The notes beneath the pieces were generated by a model, which was given only the letters and a program-made list of their open reading frames with translations, was not told the origin of the DNA and did no database searches. 64,000 bases of DNA. Origin: Ganoderma boninense (Eukaryota > Basidiomycota > Agaricomycetes > Polyporales > Polyporaceae). Location of the stretch: contig CM035311.1 in the NCBI GenBank assembly GCA_002900995.3, positions 3,224,001 through 3,288,000 of the forward strand, in the 5' to 3' direction. Of this stretch, positions 12,468 to 22,996 are shown one piece after another. A program made the translations under genes and the position numbers. The first letter of the stretch is position 1. Each line of letters opens with the position of its first letter.

Positions 12468-12947
12468 TCACTCGATAAGCGCGAAGTTCGTGAACGGGCC
12501 CCCATTGACGTTGAAGCACTCGTTCACCGTCGGGATCTCCGCGAGGCTCGCGCACTCGGGCGTGCCGACCGCGACCGCGAACGGCAGCCCCCCGCCGCCC
12601 GGCTGGCTGACCGCGACCGAGAGCGCATCAACGTTCGTCAGGAAGCACTCGTCCACGGGGAACGCGCTCAGGTTGAACCCGGAGCACGTCGCGCAGTTCG
12701 TCGTCGGGCACAGGAGGAGCGTCGCTGGGTTTGCCGCAGGGGAGCGGCCGCGGATGGCGTCGTCGTGCGCGCCCGAGGTGCCGCCGTGTGTGCCGTTGCG
12801 GGTGATGTCGAGCGTGCGGAGGGGGAAGCCCGCGGCGATGGTCACGTCGGACGTGGTGGGCTTCGTAGGCGACGTGGTGGGGGTAGCGTAGGCGGTCTGG
12901 GAGACCGCGGCGAGGACGAGAGCGGCGATCGCGGTGAACATGAACAT
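12468..12947 (-). CDS. Small secreted cysteine-rich protein, copy C
   Basis: A single-exon gene of 159 aa. The start at 12947 gives MFMFTAIAALVLAAVSQTAYA, a textbook signal peptide, whereas a longer upstream frame lacks an ATG in a good context. All six family cysteines are kept (LLC-x4-C-x2-C, DEC, PEC and NEC), together with SDVTIAAGFPLRTLD near the N-terminus and GGPFTNFALIE at the C-terminus. A TATAAC box on the minus strand (plus coordinates 13027-13032) lies about 80 nt upstream of the ATG. Between copies B and C the flanks also match (for example 10815-10960 against 12135-12300), marking unit duplication. Role unknown; secretion is the only safe inference. Confidence 0.8.
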   Translation of the reverse strand: MFMFTAIAALVLAAVSQTAYATPTTSPTKPTTSDVTIAAGFPLRTLDITRNGTHGGTSGAHDDAIRGRSPAANPATLLLCPTTNCATCSGFNLSAFPVDECFLTNVDALSVAVSQPGGGGLPFAVAVGTPECASLAEIPTVNECFNVNGGPFTNFALIE

Positions 12948-13026
12948 AGTGGCGAGGTGAGTGTTTGTTGGGTGTTGGAAGAGAGGAGACGATGTCCTGA
13001 CCGATTTCACAGCTCGACTCGAGGTT

Positions 13027-13032
13027 GTTATA
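13027..13032 (-). promoter_or_regulatory. TATA box of secreted protein copy C
   Basis: TATAAC on the minus strand, about 80 nt before the start codon, at a similar distance to the TATA-like boxes of copies A (TATAAA) and D (TATAAG). Well-formed TATA boxes are typical of strongly induced secreted-protein genes. Confidence 0.5.
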
Positions 13033-14377
13033 CTAACTGTGCCAGAGTCCGTCCAGCACGAACGGTTTGCACATCGTCCTTGCTCTGAGGGGTCACGAAC
13101 GTGGCTTCTCTATTGTGAAGTTGGGCGAAGTTGTGGTCGACGGACAGCTTTAGAGCATACGGATTGCTCCCTCTGGCGGTCAGGGACGTACCTGAGCACA
13201 CGGGATTGCGAGCGGACTGCGGCCGTCTTGTGGTCCAGTGCGTTCCTTGTCTTGGGTTCTGTACGCGACCATTGCTTAAACATATGTTTCAGGACATTGT
13301 CCATCAATGGCTCACTGGGCTGCATACCCACGACTTCTAGTGACCACAGCAAGCTGTTGAGTATGCCGTGTTGTGCCAACTAGTGCTTGGCGTCGAGCTC
13401 GTGTAGGAGACGGTTGATAGAGTTCCTGCAGATGACCGTCAAGAAGACGGTGTGGGATGTTAAACGCGCTTCGATGGACTTGGGCGAGCCATTGCTAAGC
13501 ACCCGTTCTCGCCGAAACTCAGGCTCTCGGTGGCAATACGTCGGTCCCGGGCCTTGGGGCCGCTAGACTGCTTCTCGACCAGGCAACTAACTATGCATCC
13601 GGATCTTCGGGTCCACGGTCTCTCTTCAAGGTGATACTTTACATTATTAACTATGCCACAACTGACGGTGCATGCCAGGATCATGGCGGGATAGGCGAGG
13701 AGTGGCACAGGTTCGTCCCAAGGCACTCAGCGCAAGAGGGAGTCCACTCATCAGTGCTCGACAATTCTATACCGTCGACATATCCGGACCCAGTGATCCC
13801 GCTCAAGACGGAGACGTGGGACATCGTCTCGGCGGGGGCAAGCGTTGTACTGGGTGAGCCTAAAGTGAGCGCTGAAAACCGAGGCACTGGCAATTGAGTA
13901 CTGAGTACCGAGTCTCCAGCATCCGTGAAAGTACAGCACTCAGTCGTTCCCCATGGAAGGACATGTGTGAGGCTTATGAGACTCTCGTTGCTGTCTCGCA
14001 GTCGGAGAACAAGCTTCCGCGCACTTCCATCTGGATCACCGCCTGTCACCGTTGCGTGAACCTTGTTACTGCGAACTGCGACCGCCTTTCCAATGTCGTA
14101 TTTCACCGAGGACGCCCTAGTACTTCGACCGCGATCAGGGCGGCAGGTCAAGAGGCTGTTGTGGACGTGGAGTAACTCCATGCCTACGGCTTTACCAGTA
14201 CTCCGGGGGAGGGGGGATGGTTGGCGACCGTCTGACGGCGCATCAAGCTCGGGGATCGCATTGAACGCGACTTGTCGTGATTAAACGCGGCTGCCCCTTG
14301 CAGGTCAGGAGCGCTGCGGCACTGCTGGTCAAAGCTTACCTGACCAGTACGACAGTGCACAAACACGCCGAGTCCCC
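13033..14377. other. Intergenic stretch without a supportable gene
   Basis: Holds scattered short frames only. The longest (minus strand, 13681-14181, 166 codons) has no signal peptide, recognisable motif or homologue in the window, and is probably chance. Confidence 0.4.
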
Positions 14378-14593
14378 AACAATGGCATGCGTGTCACCGC
14401 CGCGATGCCCTTCAAGAGGGAAGCGTCGGACCATTGCATCGTGTCGTAAGTAACTGTGCTGTCGCTACCTCGCATCCCATGCACTTGGCGCTGAAGCAAG
14501 CTTGCGACTAGGCACACGAAGTTACACCAGTATGCGATGAAGCCACGCTCGGTTCATATCGAACGCCTTGTACTGACGGCGCATGAGAAGTAG
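14378..14593 (+). pseudogene. 3' relic of a cytochrome P450 gene
   Basis: This segment copies the last part of the intact P450 at 16499-18603. EASDHCIVS corresponds to EASDHLIVS, followed by an intron with a GTAAGT donor and TAG acceptor in the same place and phase. The last exon then encodes a tail with YAMKPRSVHIERLV, matching YTMKPRSAHVERLV, before a TAG stop. The heme-binding loop and everything before it are missing, so it is a fragment left by duplication or deletion in the same orientation as the intact gene. Confidence 0.75.
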
Positions 14594-14865
14594 ATTGTGT
14601 AATGCCATAAGCTTGGAACTCACCAGATGGCGACTGTTGCAATCCATGCTAGTACTCGTCTGACGTGTGGGGAGAGAGGCTCTTTGTCCAGGAGTTCAAT
14701 ATTTTGGTTCTTATTAATTGCGAAAGCCGAAGAGAGCGGATGCCGGGGGCATTGGTACAACTTCAAGCTTCAAAGCTTCAAGACCAAGTTGATGGGGCGT
14801 CTGAGCACGGTCCGTGGTCGGGGTTCGCCGGCCCGACAGGCCTCAGGATCGAGCATCCTTACCAG

Positions 14866-14888
14866 CCACCACCACCACCACCGCCGCC
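14866..14888. repeat. CAC/CCG triplet run
   Basis: A short CCA/CAC run passing into CCGCCG within non-coding sequence between the P450 relic and the intact P450. The surrounding 14594-16498 holds no gene that I can support. Confidence 0.6.
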
Positions 14889-16498
14889 GTCACTGCTTGT
14901 ACGCATTGTGCTTGAAAAGCTGCTTAAAAGCCATCACTATTGGAGTTCTCTACATTGTGCATCGATGTCTCCTCGCCTCAAAGCACGTCCAAGCTCAAGT
15001 TAGAACCTATTAGCTGAAGCTGAGCCTGCGATCATCGAGACATCGTCAGACTCTGTGAGTCGTCTTTTCTTGGCTTCAGAAGGCATGCAAATCGTGGAGT
15101 TTTTGGGCATCAATCCTGGTCATGGATGCGGAAGTATAGTTGGCTCGAAGGGGAGACTTGGGGGTATGTCGAAAGCGACGCAGACGTGAGTCCCCCATTC
15201 AACAAGATTATGCACGTTGCGAATCTTTTCACGAGTGTTCAAGATTCACATACAGGATATCCGCTCGTCCATCTGCACCAGGTAGATGAAAATTTTGACA
15301 GCAAGTGGGTATATGCGGATCGTAAATCTGCAGGGGCCGCAACCATGGTACGTCTCTCCACCTTAAACCATCCCAAGGGCAGTTTTCGAACCCCGCATAT
15401 AGTGTAATTCAATCGAGCGAAGAGTCTTCTTACCGAGCTGGGCAAATTTCTCCTCTCGAGGGCCCCCCCACTCCTCCATTTGGCATCCAGAGCTTCAAGT
15501 TTGTGTCCAATCAACCCCTGCCCGGATGTGTGCTCTGATTGCATGCGCAGTTTCCTCAGTTGACTGCCGTCCCAGCTCAAAGATCCGTGTCCCGGTGGGG
15601 CTTGTACCTGACACAGTCCTTACGACCCGATTCCTGTTCACGAGGCCCGCATTTCCAAGCTGCCTTGGAAGCATATGGGGGGCGGAAGACGCTCTGGTGA
15701 CTGGAATTGGTACCAGGCCATGAGAGGTGCTTGGCGTTGCTCAGGCGATGGCAGGTGGGTCCGATGCCAGAATTCTGCACACGCTGATGTTCTTGCACAT
15801 GTTGATAACAAGTGGGGGAATATAGAGTTCGCGGCTCGAGAACGCGCGAATAGAAGGTCGAGCACGGCTTTTCTGGGCACAAGCTGGTGACCGAGCTGCA
15901 AGGGAAGCTCGTCTTACTTACAGCAAAGTCTGGTTCGGCTGCGCCACGGATATACGACGCCTTAGAGTATGAATGATCGAGAAATCAAATACATGATTAG
16001 AAATGGCATACACCTTGTCGGACGTGGCGCCACCCCGATTCCCATGGAAGGATGTCATATGAGCCCAGAAGTTGTCGTAAGTTTGATTTTTGACCTCCAT
16101 GTCTAGCCATTGACTTACCGTTGTAGACCAGTGAACTACATGGGTACCTCGTGATACTGGGATGCAATAGAATTTGGTATGTTCCCCAGAAATTTGCTCC
16201 ATGATATATGATCGCTAGTCGGGCGAGCCTTTGCTTTTCCACACGCAAGTGGCCCGCATCAGCGCAAGGCTCGCAACAAGCAATGCAGTATGACGTGTTA
16301 AATTGAATCTTGACTCTAACTTCCCAGATATCAAGCGGTGATATCCTATTCGTGGAATGTGCGTGTGCGTACCCGGTGGTTTCTAGAAACTCCACCCCAA
16401 CGTGTAACGTTACGTGCTACTCTGGTTCCTTTAAACTTGAGCTGTTGGATAATGCTGCCCTGCTCCTCGGCCCCCCTCCCCCCTGCTAAATTCCCAAT

Positions 16499-18603
16499 AT
16501 GATCGCAGCCTGGCCATTGGCGGTCTTTTTCTTACTTTTCTTGCTTGCGAAGGCGATCCGACGACACAAGAAGTATTCCCGTCTTCCACCTGGCCCATCT
16601 CCTCTCCCTCTCATTGGCAACGCTCTCGACTTTCCTCGGACACATCTTGGCCGCGAGTTCGCGGAAATGGCGAAGAAGTACGGTACGTTTCTTTGCTCTT
16701 TAGATGGTGGGAGTGTAGTACCGCGGTTGATGTTGAGCTGTTCTGTCAGGCGACGTCGTTTATCTCAACCTTCTCGGGAAAGACACGATCATCTTGGGAT
16801 CCCTCAAGGCTGCTCGGGACTTGCTGGACAAGAGGTCCGCGAACTACTCCAATCGCCCGACTTCAATCATGGTGCAGCTGTAGGTCTCTTGACGATCCTG
16901 ATGCTAAGACCTGTCTTAATCTGTCGCTTACCAGAGCTGGAATTGACTGGGTATTCGTGGTAATGAACTACGGGCAACGGTTGCGCCAACACCGTCGCTC
17001 TGTGCACCCCACGATGACCCCCGACGCCGTTGCACAGTACCAAAGCGTCTATGTAGATGCGGCACGCAACCTCCTTCGGCTCCTCCTTCGCGATCCGGAG
17101 GACCTTGGCTTTCACATCAAATTGTACGCAGTTGCTTCATTCTCTGTGATCCGCTCGACTTGTAATCACTGACTGCGAGCACCTTCCCGCTAGCACAATC
17201 GCTACGATAACGATGGGAGCCATTTACGGCATCCGTCTTCGGGAACCCCACGATAAGTATTACCACATGATCGAGAGGATGGCGGACATTGGAGAGGAGA
17301 CCTTGACCCCTGGTCGGTTCCCCGTTGAGGCCTTACCGATGTTGCGCCACCTGCCTGCGTGGTTTCCTGGTGGCGGCTTCAAGAAGTGGGCGGCGGATGC
17401 AAAGCGGGATATTGCCACTAATGTCGACTATCTGTTCGACGCCTCGAAGTCTGCGATGGTGAGTGACTCTTCCTTCCTTCCGACAGCAGGCATTGGTCCC
17501 TTAAAACAACCTCCGCGGTCAGGCGACAGAGTCGTTGGCAAAACCAATGATCCACCGCATTTTGGAGGATGCGGCGTTGGAAGGGGACGTCGAACGCGAG
17601 AAGTTGTGTAAGGAGGTGGGTGTAACAATGTATGTCGGTGCGTGGAGCAGTTGGTTTACAGATGTTTCACTCACTTACCGTCGTGCTTTGATCACCAGCG
17701 GGGGCGGATACGGTGAGTTTGCGTGACCCTCCACCATTCAGCCTGAGCGGCCGGCCTCATCGTTCATTTAGACCAATTCTCTCATGGGAGTGTTCTTCCT
17801 CGCAATGGCCCTCTATCCACAAGTACAGAAAAAGGCGCAACAGGAGCTCGACGCGGTCGTAGGCACTGAACGGCTGCCGGATTTGTCGGACAGGCCATCG
17901 CTCCCCTACGTCACCGCTATCGTGAAGGAACTCCTACGATGGCATCCCCCTGTCCTCGTCGGCGTCCCCCATTGTAGCGTTGACGACGACGAATACAACG
18001 GCCATCTCATCCCTGGTGGAACCACCGTTTTCGCGAACATTTGGTGTGTGCCTCAAACCGGCCCGGGTTGTCGAGGCGTTAACTGATGTGCTCAACACTT
18101 TCGACAGGGCCATCCTGCGTGATCCCGAGGTTTACCGGCAGCCCGACGAGTTCGTTCCAGACCGCTTCCTCGACACTGCAGGGAACTTGGACGTCCAAGG
18201 ACGAGATCCCGCTGACGTAGCATTCGGCTTCGGCCGCAGGTACGAGTCACCGCTCTCCCTTCCGAGTCGTCGGGCATGTGCACTGGCATGTGCTGACACC
18301 TCGACTCCGTATGCAGGGTCTGTCCTGGCGAGCATTTTGCCGAGTCGTCGTTGTTCGTACTGGCTGCCTCTGTGCTCTCCGCTTTCGAAATCGGTCCGCC
18401 CGTCGACGAGGACGGCATCCCATTGCCGGTCAAGCTGGAAGCATCTGACCACCTCATCGTGTCGTGAGCCTCACTCGAGTCCTTGCCACTTGCGCGCGGA
18501 TACCTGACGCGCCGGGGATCCATATAGGCACCCAAAGGTTCACAAGTATACGATGAAGCCACGGTCGGCGCATGTAGAAAGACTCGTCGAGATAGCGCAT
18601 TGA
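16499..18603 (+). CDS. Cytochrome P450 monooxygenase
   Basis: Ten exons: 16499-16682, 16750-16879, 16935-17123, 17194-17458, 17523-17637, 17699-17712, 17772-18043, 18108-18239, 18317-18463 and 18528-18603, totalling 507 aa, the normal size for the family. The N-terminus is a membrane anchor (residues 1-20) followed by a basic patch and the proline hinge LPPGPSPLPLIGN. The I-helix AGADT is encoded by a 14-nt exon and its neighbours. The K-helix ExxR is KELLR, the PERF-like region is PDRF, and the heme loop FGFGRRVCPGEHFAE carries the cysteine thiolate and is split by an intron. It is an ER-bound haem monooxygenase needing a P450 reductase. The layout recalls the large CYP families of agaricomycetes once labelled O-methylsterigmatocystin oxidoreductase-like. 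The substrate cannot be told. Confidence 0.92.
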
Positions 18604-19432
18604 AGGTGGATAACTATGCATTCAAGTACGTTCCCAACCGACTGTTTGTCCTGCATGTCAATACTAACATACCTCACTGTTTAGCGTGTATTATAGTTGC
18701 TACAGTACGACATTGTGATGTGCAGACCCGGAACGCGACATACCCAGCACCTGCTCACCTGTAGAGTGTAAAATCGGCTCAGGGCTCCGAGTCGACCTCG
18801 TAGCTCACCGTACCGATTCCAGGACGGTCATCTATCTTTGGAAAGACAAGCCAGAAGCGTAACAGACGCGGTCTTTGATGACGCGGCATACGCGGACGAT
18901 GAGGGGTCCTCCGCTTCGCTCGGGGCCACCTCTGGCCCTAAGAAGTGCGGAGGTTCTTGCTGAGTGACCAGTTGGCAAACGGTAGGATTGGTTGCGTGTC
19001 GCTTAACCTATTTTCTTCGATATAGCCTCCGAGCGCGTCAATCGCGGATTAGTAGGTAACAAAAGCGGCTGCAGTCCATCTATTGAAACGTTCAGGGACA
19101 AGGGAAGAGTAAAGGACCTCCAACGAATGTTGGACACACGAACGTCTGCCATTGCGGCTAGCTCAGCTCGCGATCAGGCCGCGGTCGAGTAAATGGGGAC
19201 ATGCGTTTCCTACAGATCGATGCGTTGTTCCTATTGCTAACCTCTACCTCCCATGAGCATTGATCATCTGTCCTCAGGGTACATCCCATTGTCGCCTTGC
19301 CCTCTCGAGTGGGTGCTCTAGGCGTGCCACCGCACTCGTGGTATACTGCCGAGTGGCAGACTTCCCGAGGACGCGGCTGCAATTTTCTGTCAACATCCAT
19401 GAGTACCGGCAACGAGCACAGAATGGAGGAGG
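18604..19432. other. Intergenic stretch
   Basis: No supportable gene. It includes a short GC-rich segment near 18900-18960 and the promoter region of the following secreted-protein gene. Confidence 0.4.
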
Positions 19433-19438
19433 TATAAG
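19433..19438 (+). promoter_or_regulatory. TATA box of secreted protein copy D
   Basis: TATAAG about 70 nt upstream of the start codon at 19508, at a comparable distance to the TATA boxes of the tandem family members at 9600-12947. Confidence 0.5.
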
Positions 19439-19507
19439 ACTCGCAGCGACGAACAGGCAACCACCAGGTGCATCGCCCCGAACACCCTACCATCTACCCG
19501 ACCCAGC

Positions 19508-19960
19508 ATGCTCGCTCTCGCCGCCGCCCTCACCACGCTCCTCCTCGCCCACACGGCTCGAGCGACTCCCGTCGTGATGACCACGACGACCGGCGCCCCA
19601 CTCCCGAAGGACTTCCCCGTGCGCACGCTCGACCTCACCGCTTTCGCGAACATCACGCGCGCCCTCGTCCACGGCGAGACGTCGGACGTGACGTTCAACC
19701 CCGCGACGCTCTTCCTGTGCAACGACCTGTCGTGCAGCACGGTGTGCCAGCAGATCGCGCTCAACATGGCGCTCGTCGACGAGTGCGTGCCGACGACGAT
19801 CTTCGCGTCTGCGGGGATCGTCCAGGCGGCCAACTCGGGGCTCCCGTTCCCCGTCCTCGTCGGCACGCCCGAGTGCGCGCAGGTCGCGCAGCTCCCGGCC
19901 GTCAACGAGTGCTTCAATTTTGGGGGCACGGAGCTGACGAACTACGATATCCTGGAGTAA
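19508..19960 (+). CDS. Small secreted cysteine-rich protein, copy D (diverged)
   Basis: A single-exon gene of 150 aa on the opposite strand to copies A to C and about 6.5 kb away. The signal peptide is MLALAAALTTLLLAHTARA. The six-cysteine frame is kept (LFLC-x4-C-x3-C, DEC, PEC, NEC), with one extra residue in the first cluster. SGLPFPVLVGTPEC aligns with GLPFAVAVGTPEC of copy C, and the end TELTNYDILE replaces GGPFTNFALIE. The putative N-glycosylation site NIT at the N-terminal third is specific to this copy. The divergence and strand switch suggest an older duplication than A/B/C. Function unknown. Confidence 0.8.
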   Translation: MLALAAALTTLLLAHTARATPVVMTTTTGAPLPKDFPVRTLDLTAFANITRALVHGETSDVTFNPATLFLCNDLSCSTVCQQIALNMALVDECVPTTIFASAGIVQAANSGLPFPVLVGTPECAQVAQLPAVNECFNFGGTELTNYDILE

Positions 19961-20639
19961 GTTGGCGAGCGCGAGTAGAGGACGGTGAGTGCCAGTGGGG
20001 GAAACACTTTTCGTCCTGTGACCCGGGTTTACTCAGTGGATTCTGCAGGTTTAAGAAAAAGACATACGCAACAGGAATCTATCGAGGGGGATCATCTTTC
20101 GGAGACCACGGAGATCATGCTGGACGTACATATTCTCGCGCGCTATGTGCCATGTATTCTTGACCTCAAGATAAACGGTAGGCTCCGAGTCGGAGCCACG
20201 AGCTGGACAGTCGCGATCCAATGTCTCTGAGATTGGGATGAGAGGAAGATCCGTGAGTACGAACAAGTATCATCTCTAATCTTCTAGCACCTTCAAGTCT
20301 CTTCAAAGAGACGGCTGGTAACCTCGTTTGCTTGCGCGAACTTTCAAAAACTTCCGAGCTTTCATTGTCAGCCCATAATCTTCAAAGGCTGTGGCTCATC
20401 GGGATTGAATATTACACAGCATCCAGGACAGCAGACCTAGGGAACGGCGTGGCATTTACGAATACAGGCATGAAATCAGGTACCATTTTCGTACAAAACG
20501 ATAGAGTTGAAGACTCTCACCTTTCCCCAGCACGCTTCTTCAGCGTAGCTCCCCAGGACCGCCTTAAATACGAAGCCTCGAAGCCCGGTGTGTTACGCTT
20601 GCCTAGAACGCTTGTTAGCCCTTGATAACGCAGGTTGAT

Positions 20640-21807
20640 ATAGCGTACAGCAGCCTCATCTCGACATGCTCACGCCAATACCACTCCCCCATTATACCTA
20701 ACACACCACCGATAACCACGCTAAGCTTTGGCGAACCGTCGACGTCCTTCCGTCTAAGCGCGCCCTGCACTGGGTCAACCACCGCCTCTCGAAGTCCGGC
20801 ACTGCAGTGCTAGAACTGCACTTTCACGCGCTCCGTGCAACGCGCGAGGTGTGTGATACCCTATACGCTCACGCGGAGCGCATCCAGAAGATTGCTGCGT
20901 GGGGAGAAGAGATCATCGGAGGACTCTATGCACTGCAGCCGCTCTTCCTCCTGAACCTTCCGAATTTCACGGTGGGGAGACCGGTTTCGTACTCACCGAG
21001 TTACTCGGCGACTTCAATCACACCCGCCTCCCAGCCCTCCACACCATTTCGCTCCGCGGCATCTTCCTCCCCTGGGAGTCCCCCATCATCCGCGCCCTCC
21101 GCTCCCGCGTCTCCCACTGAGAAGAAAACCCAGTGGTGTTCCACGAGCCCTACGGCGTCCCCTCGGGCCACGTCCTGCACGTCCTCGCATCCTGCCACCG
21201 CCTCGAGACGCTCTCGCTCAACGTCACGAACACGGACCCGCACCTCCGCCTGCACCACAGCACGCTCCCCGCCGTCTCGCTCCCGTCTCTGCGCCGCCTC
21301 GAGCTCACCGTGAACCAGTTCGAGAGCCGCGCGCTCTTCGTGTCGCTCCTCGCGCACATCCGCGCGCCCACGGCGTGCAACGTGGCACTCACCGGCTCGA
21401 CGCACACGTTCGACGCACACACGCCGATGTCCTCAGCTCCCCGCCCCGGCCCTCGCCACGCAGGCCTTCCCCGCGCTCGAGCGCGCCGGCGCGGTGACGT
21501 GTCGTGGGCCGAGGGAGTAACGGAGCCCGGATGCGGATGCGGGAGGGGGCAGAGCTGAGGCTCGGGGTGCGGGACGGGCGCAAGGAGCGCCGGTGCACGA
21601 ATCCCAACGCAGCTCTACGAGTACACCATGGGGGAACCGCGCCTTGCGAGGGTCACGCCCCGGGCATGCGTGAGCGAGGCGGGGTACGCGCATGCGTTCC
21701 GTACGCTCGCGGAGGAGCCTGTCGTCGAATATCCGTATCCGTGGACGTCGACGAGGAGGACGGAGGAGGTGCGGGGGGCTCTTGTCCGCGCTCGCTGGGA
21801 AGCCTGA
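20640..21807 (+). pseudogene. Decayed F-box/LRR-like gene
   Basis: Coding-like blocks run in one direction but in several frames. The first is an N-terminal block around 20700-20970 (a long amphipathic helix ending FLLNLPNF). After a one-base shift near 20970 comes LPALHTISLRGIFLPWESP, the F-box-associated repeat typical of agaricomycetes. A leucine-rich-repeat stretch follows (LETLSLNVT, SLRRLELTV) from about 21133. A final block with YPYPWTSTRRTEEV leads to a TGA at 21805-21807. Because the blocks cannot be joined without frame changes or non-standard splicing, I call it a pseudogene. The upstream F-box itself is not visible. Confidence 0.55.
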
Positions 21808-22996
21808 CGAGTCCACGTCCGGGGAGGGGGAGTCTGAAAGTGCCGTGGCGGTCCCAGTGCCGGGCTTCAAGTTGCAGGTCTTGAGGCTGAGGGGGGCTGG
21901 TGCAGTACCAGTCTTTCGACGCGGACGTCGCGGAGTGCTTGAGGATGCGGCGGGGGTCGGGTGCATGCGACGTGGAGGTAGACATTGGAGCAGAAGGTGA
22001 GGCCTGTTAGGGATGAACGGACGTGGAGGGGGTACCTGATGATGACGAGGTTGGCTGGCAGACGAAGAAGTGGGTGCGTGCACGGTACGGTTCCTGTGAA
22101 GCAGGAAGTGTCCAAGGTTCAATAGGATACTAGAGGTGACAAGGTTCAGTAACATGTGTGCACTATGTACGTACTTACTTACTTTGATGCTGTTCTCATC
22201 CGCGGTTAGTGCTCGGCGACATGGCCGTGGGCATGACTGGCGCATATTACGAACCGGCCGGAGAATGGGCGTGCTTCCGGCTCTTTGAAAGAATCGGAGG
22301 CCGTTCTCATGGTAACGTCGTTCCCAGTTGTACAAGAGGCGATACAGCCAGATGTCTGAGTACGTACGGTGGTGGTAACTGGTGGCAAGCAAGAAGGGTC
22401 GCGTCGTCCATGCTGTGCAGGCCTACCTTCAGCCGCCGAGGATCATCTTCAGTTTTCTCCAAGTAATTTCGGGATCCTCGGACCTCCGCCGAAAAAAGTG
22501 CTCACTGCGTATTTGCTCACATCCACATCTCCCACACTGTGCATTTCGGGCCCCTGTGCCCAGTTGCACTGCCTGCGGCTTCTGTGGACTTGAACGTTGC
22601 TTTGTATCAGCGTCCTTGTGCGGTTGATTTTGTTTCTCGAGTGTTTGTTGTCGAATCTGAGTCAAGAGCGGGGCGTGGCTGTGCCGATGACTAATCTCAT
22701 CGTCGCCCGCCAAGCCCCTGCCTTTTCTCCTCCGCCCGCTCCGTCCTCCAGAACCAAAGTACGCTCGCGACGGTGCACGCCATCTCATTCCGGTGTCTGC
22801 ATAGCTCGGATCTACCCTCTGCTAACGTCCGCTCCCGTTGACTGCGCTTTCTTGCCAGAGGCTGTGAAAGAACGGTTCGACCTTCGAGCTTCGCTTGGTT
22901 GAACCTCACCCGCGTCGCATTCTTAAAACCAGACACGCCGTCTCCAGCGACCCAGAATCCTCTCTGTCATATCAGCCCAGGTGGCTCGCTCTAGCC
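21808..22996. other. Intergenic and leader region of transcription factor copy 2
   Basis: No supportable gene. The last 200 nt before 22997 are pyrimidine-rich, as expected for a basidiomycete promoter and leader. Confidence 0.4.

Noticed and set aside
13681..14181. 166-codon frame on the minus strand
   Set aside because: No motif, splice support or homologue in the window, and it lies in a decayed intergenic stretch.
21433..22392. 319-codon minus-strand frame
   Set aside because: Composed of Arg, Pro and Ser from GC-rich antisense of an F-box-like relic; no domain.
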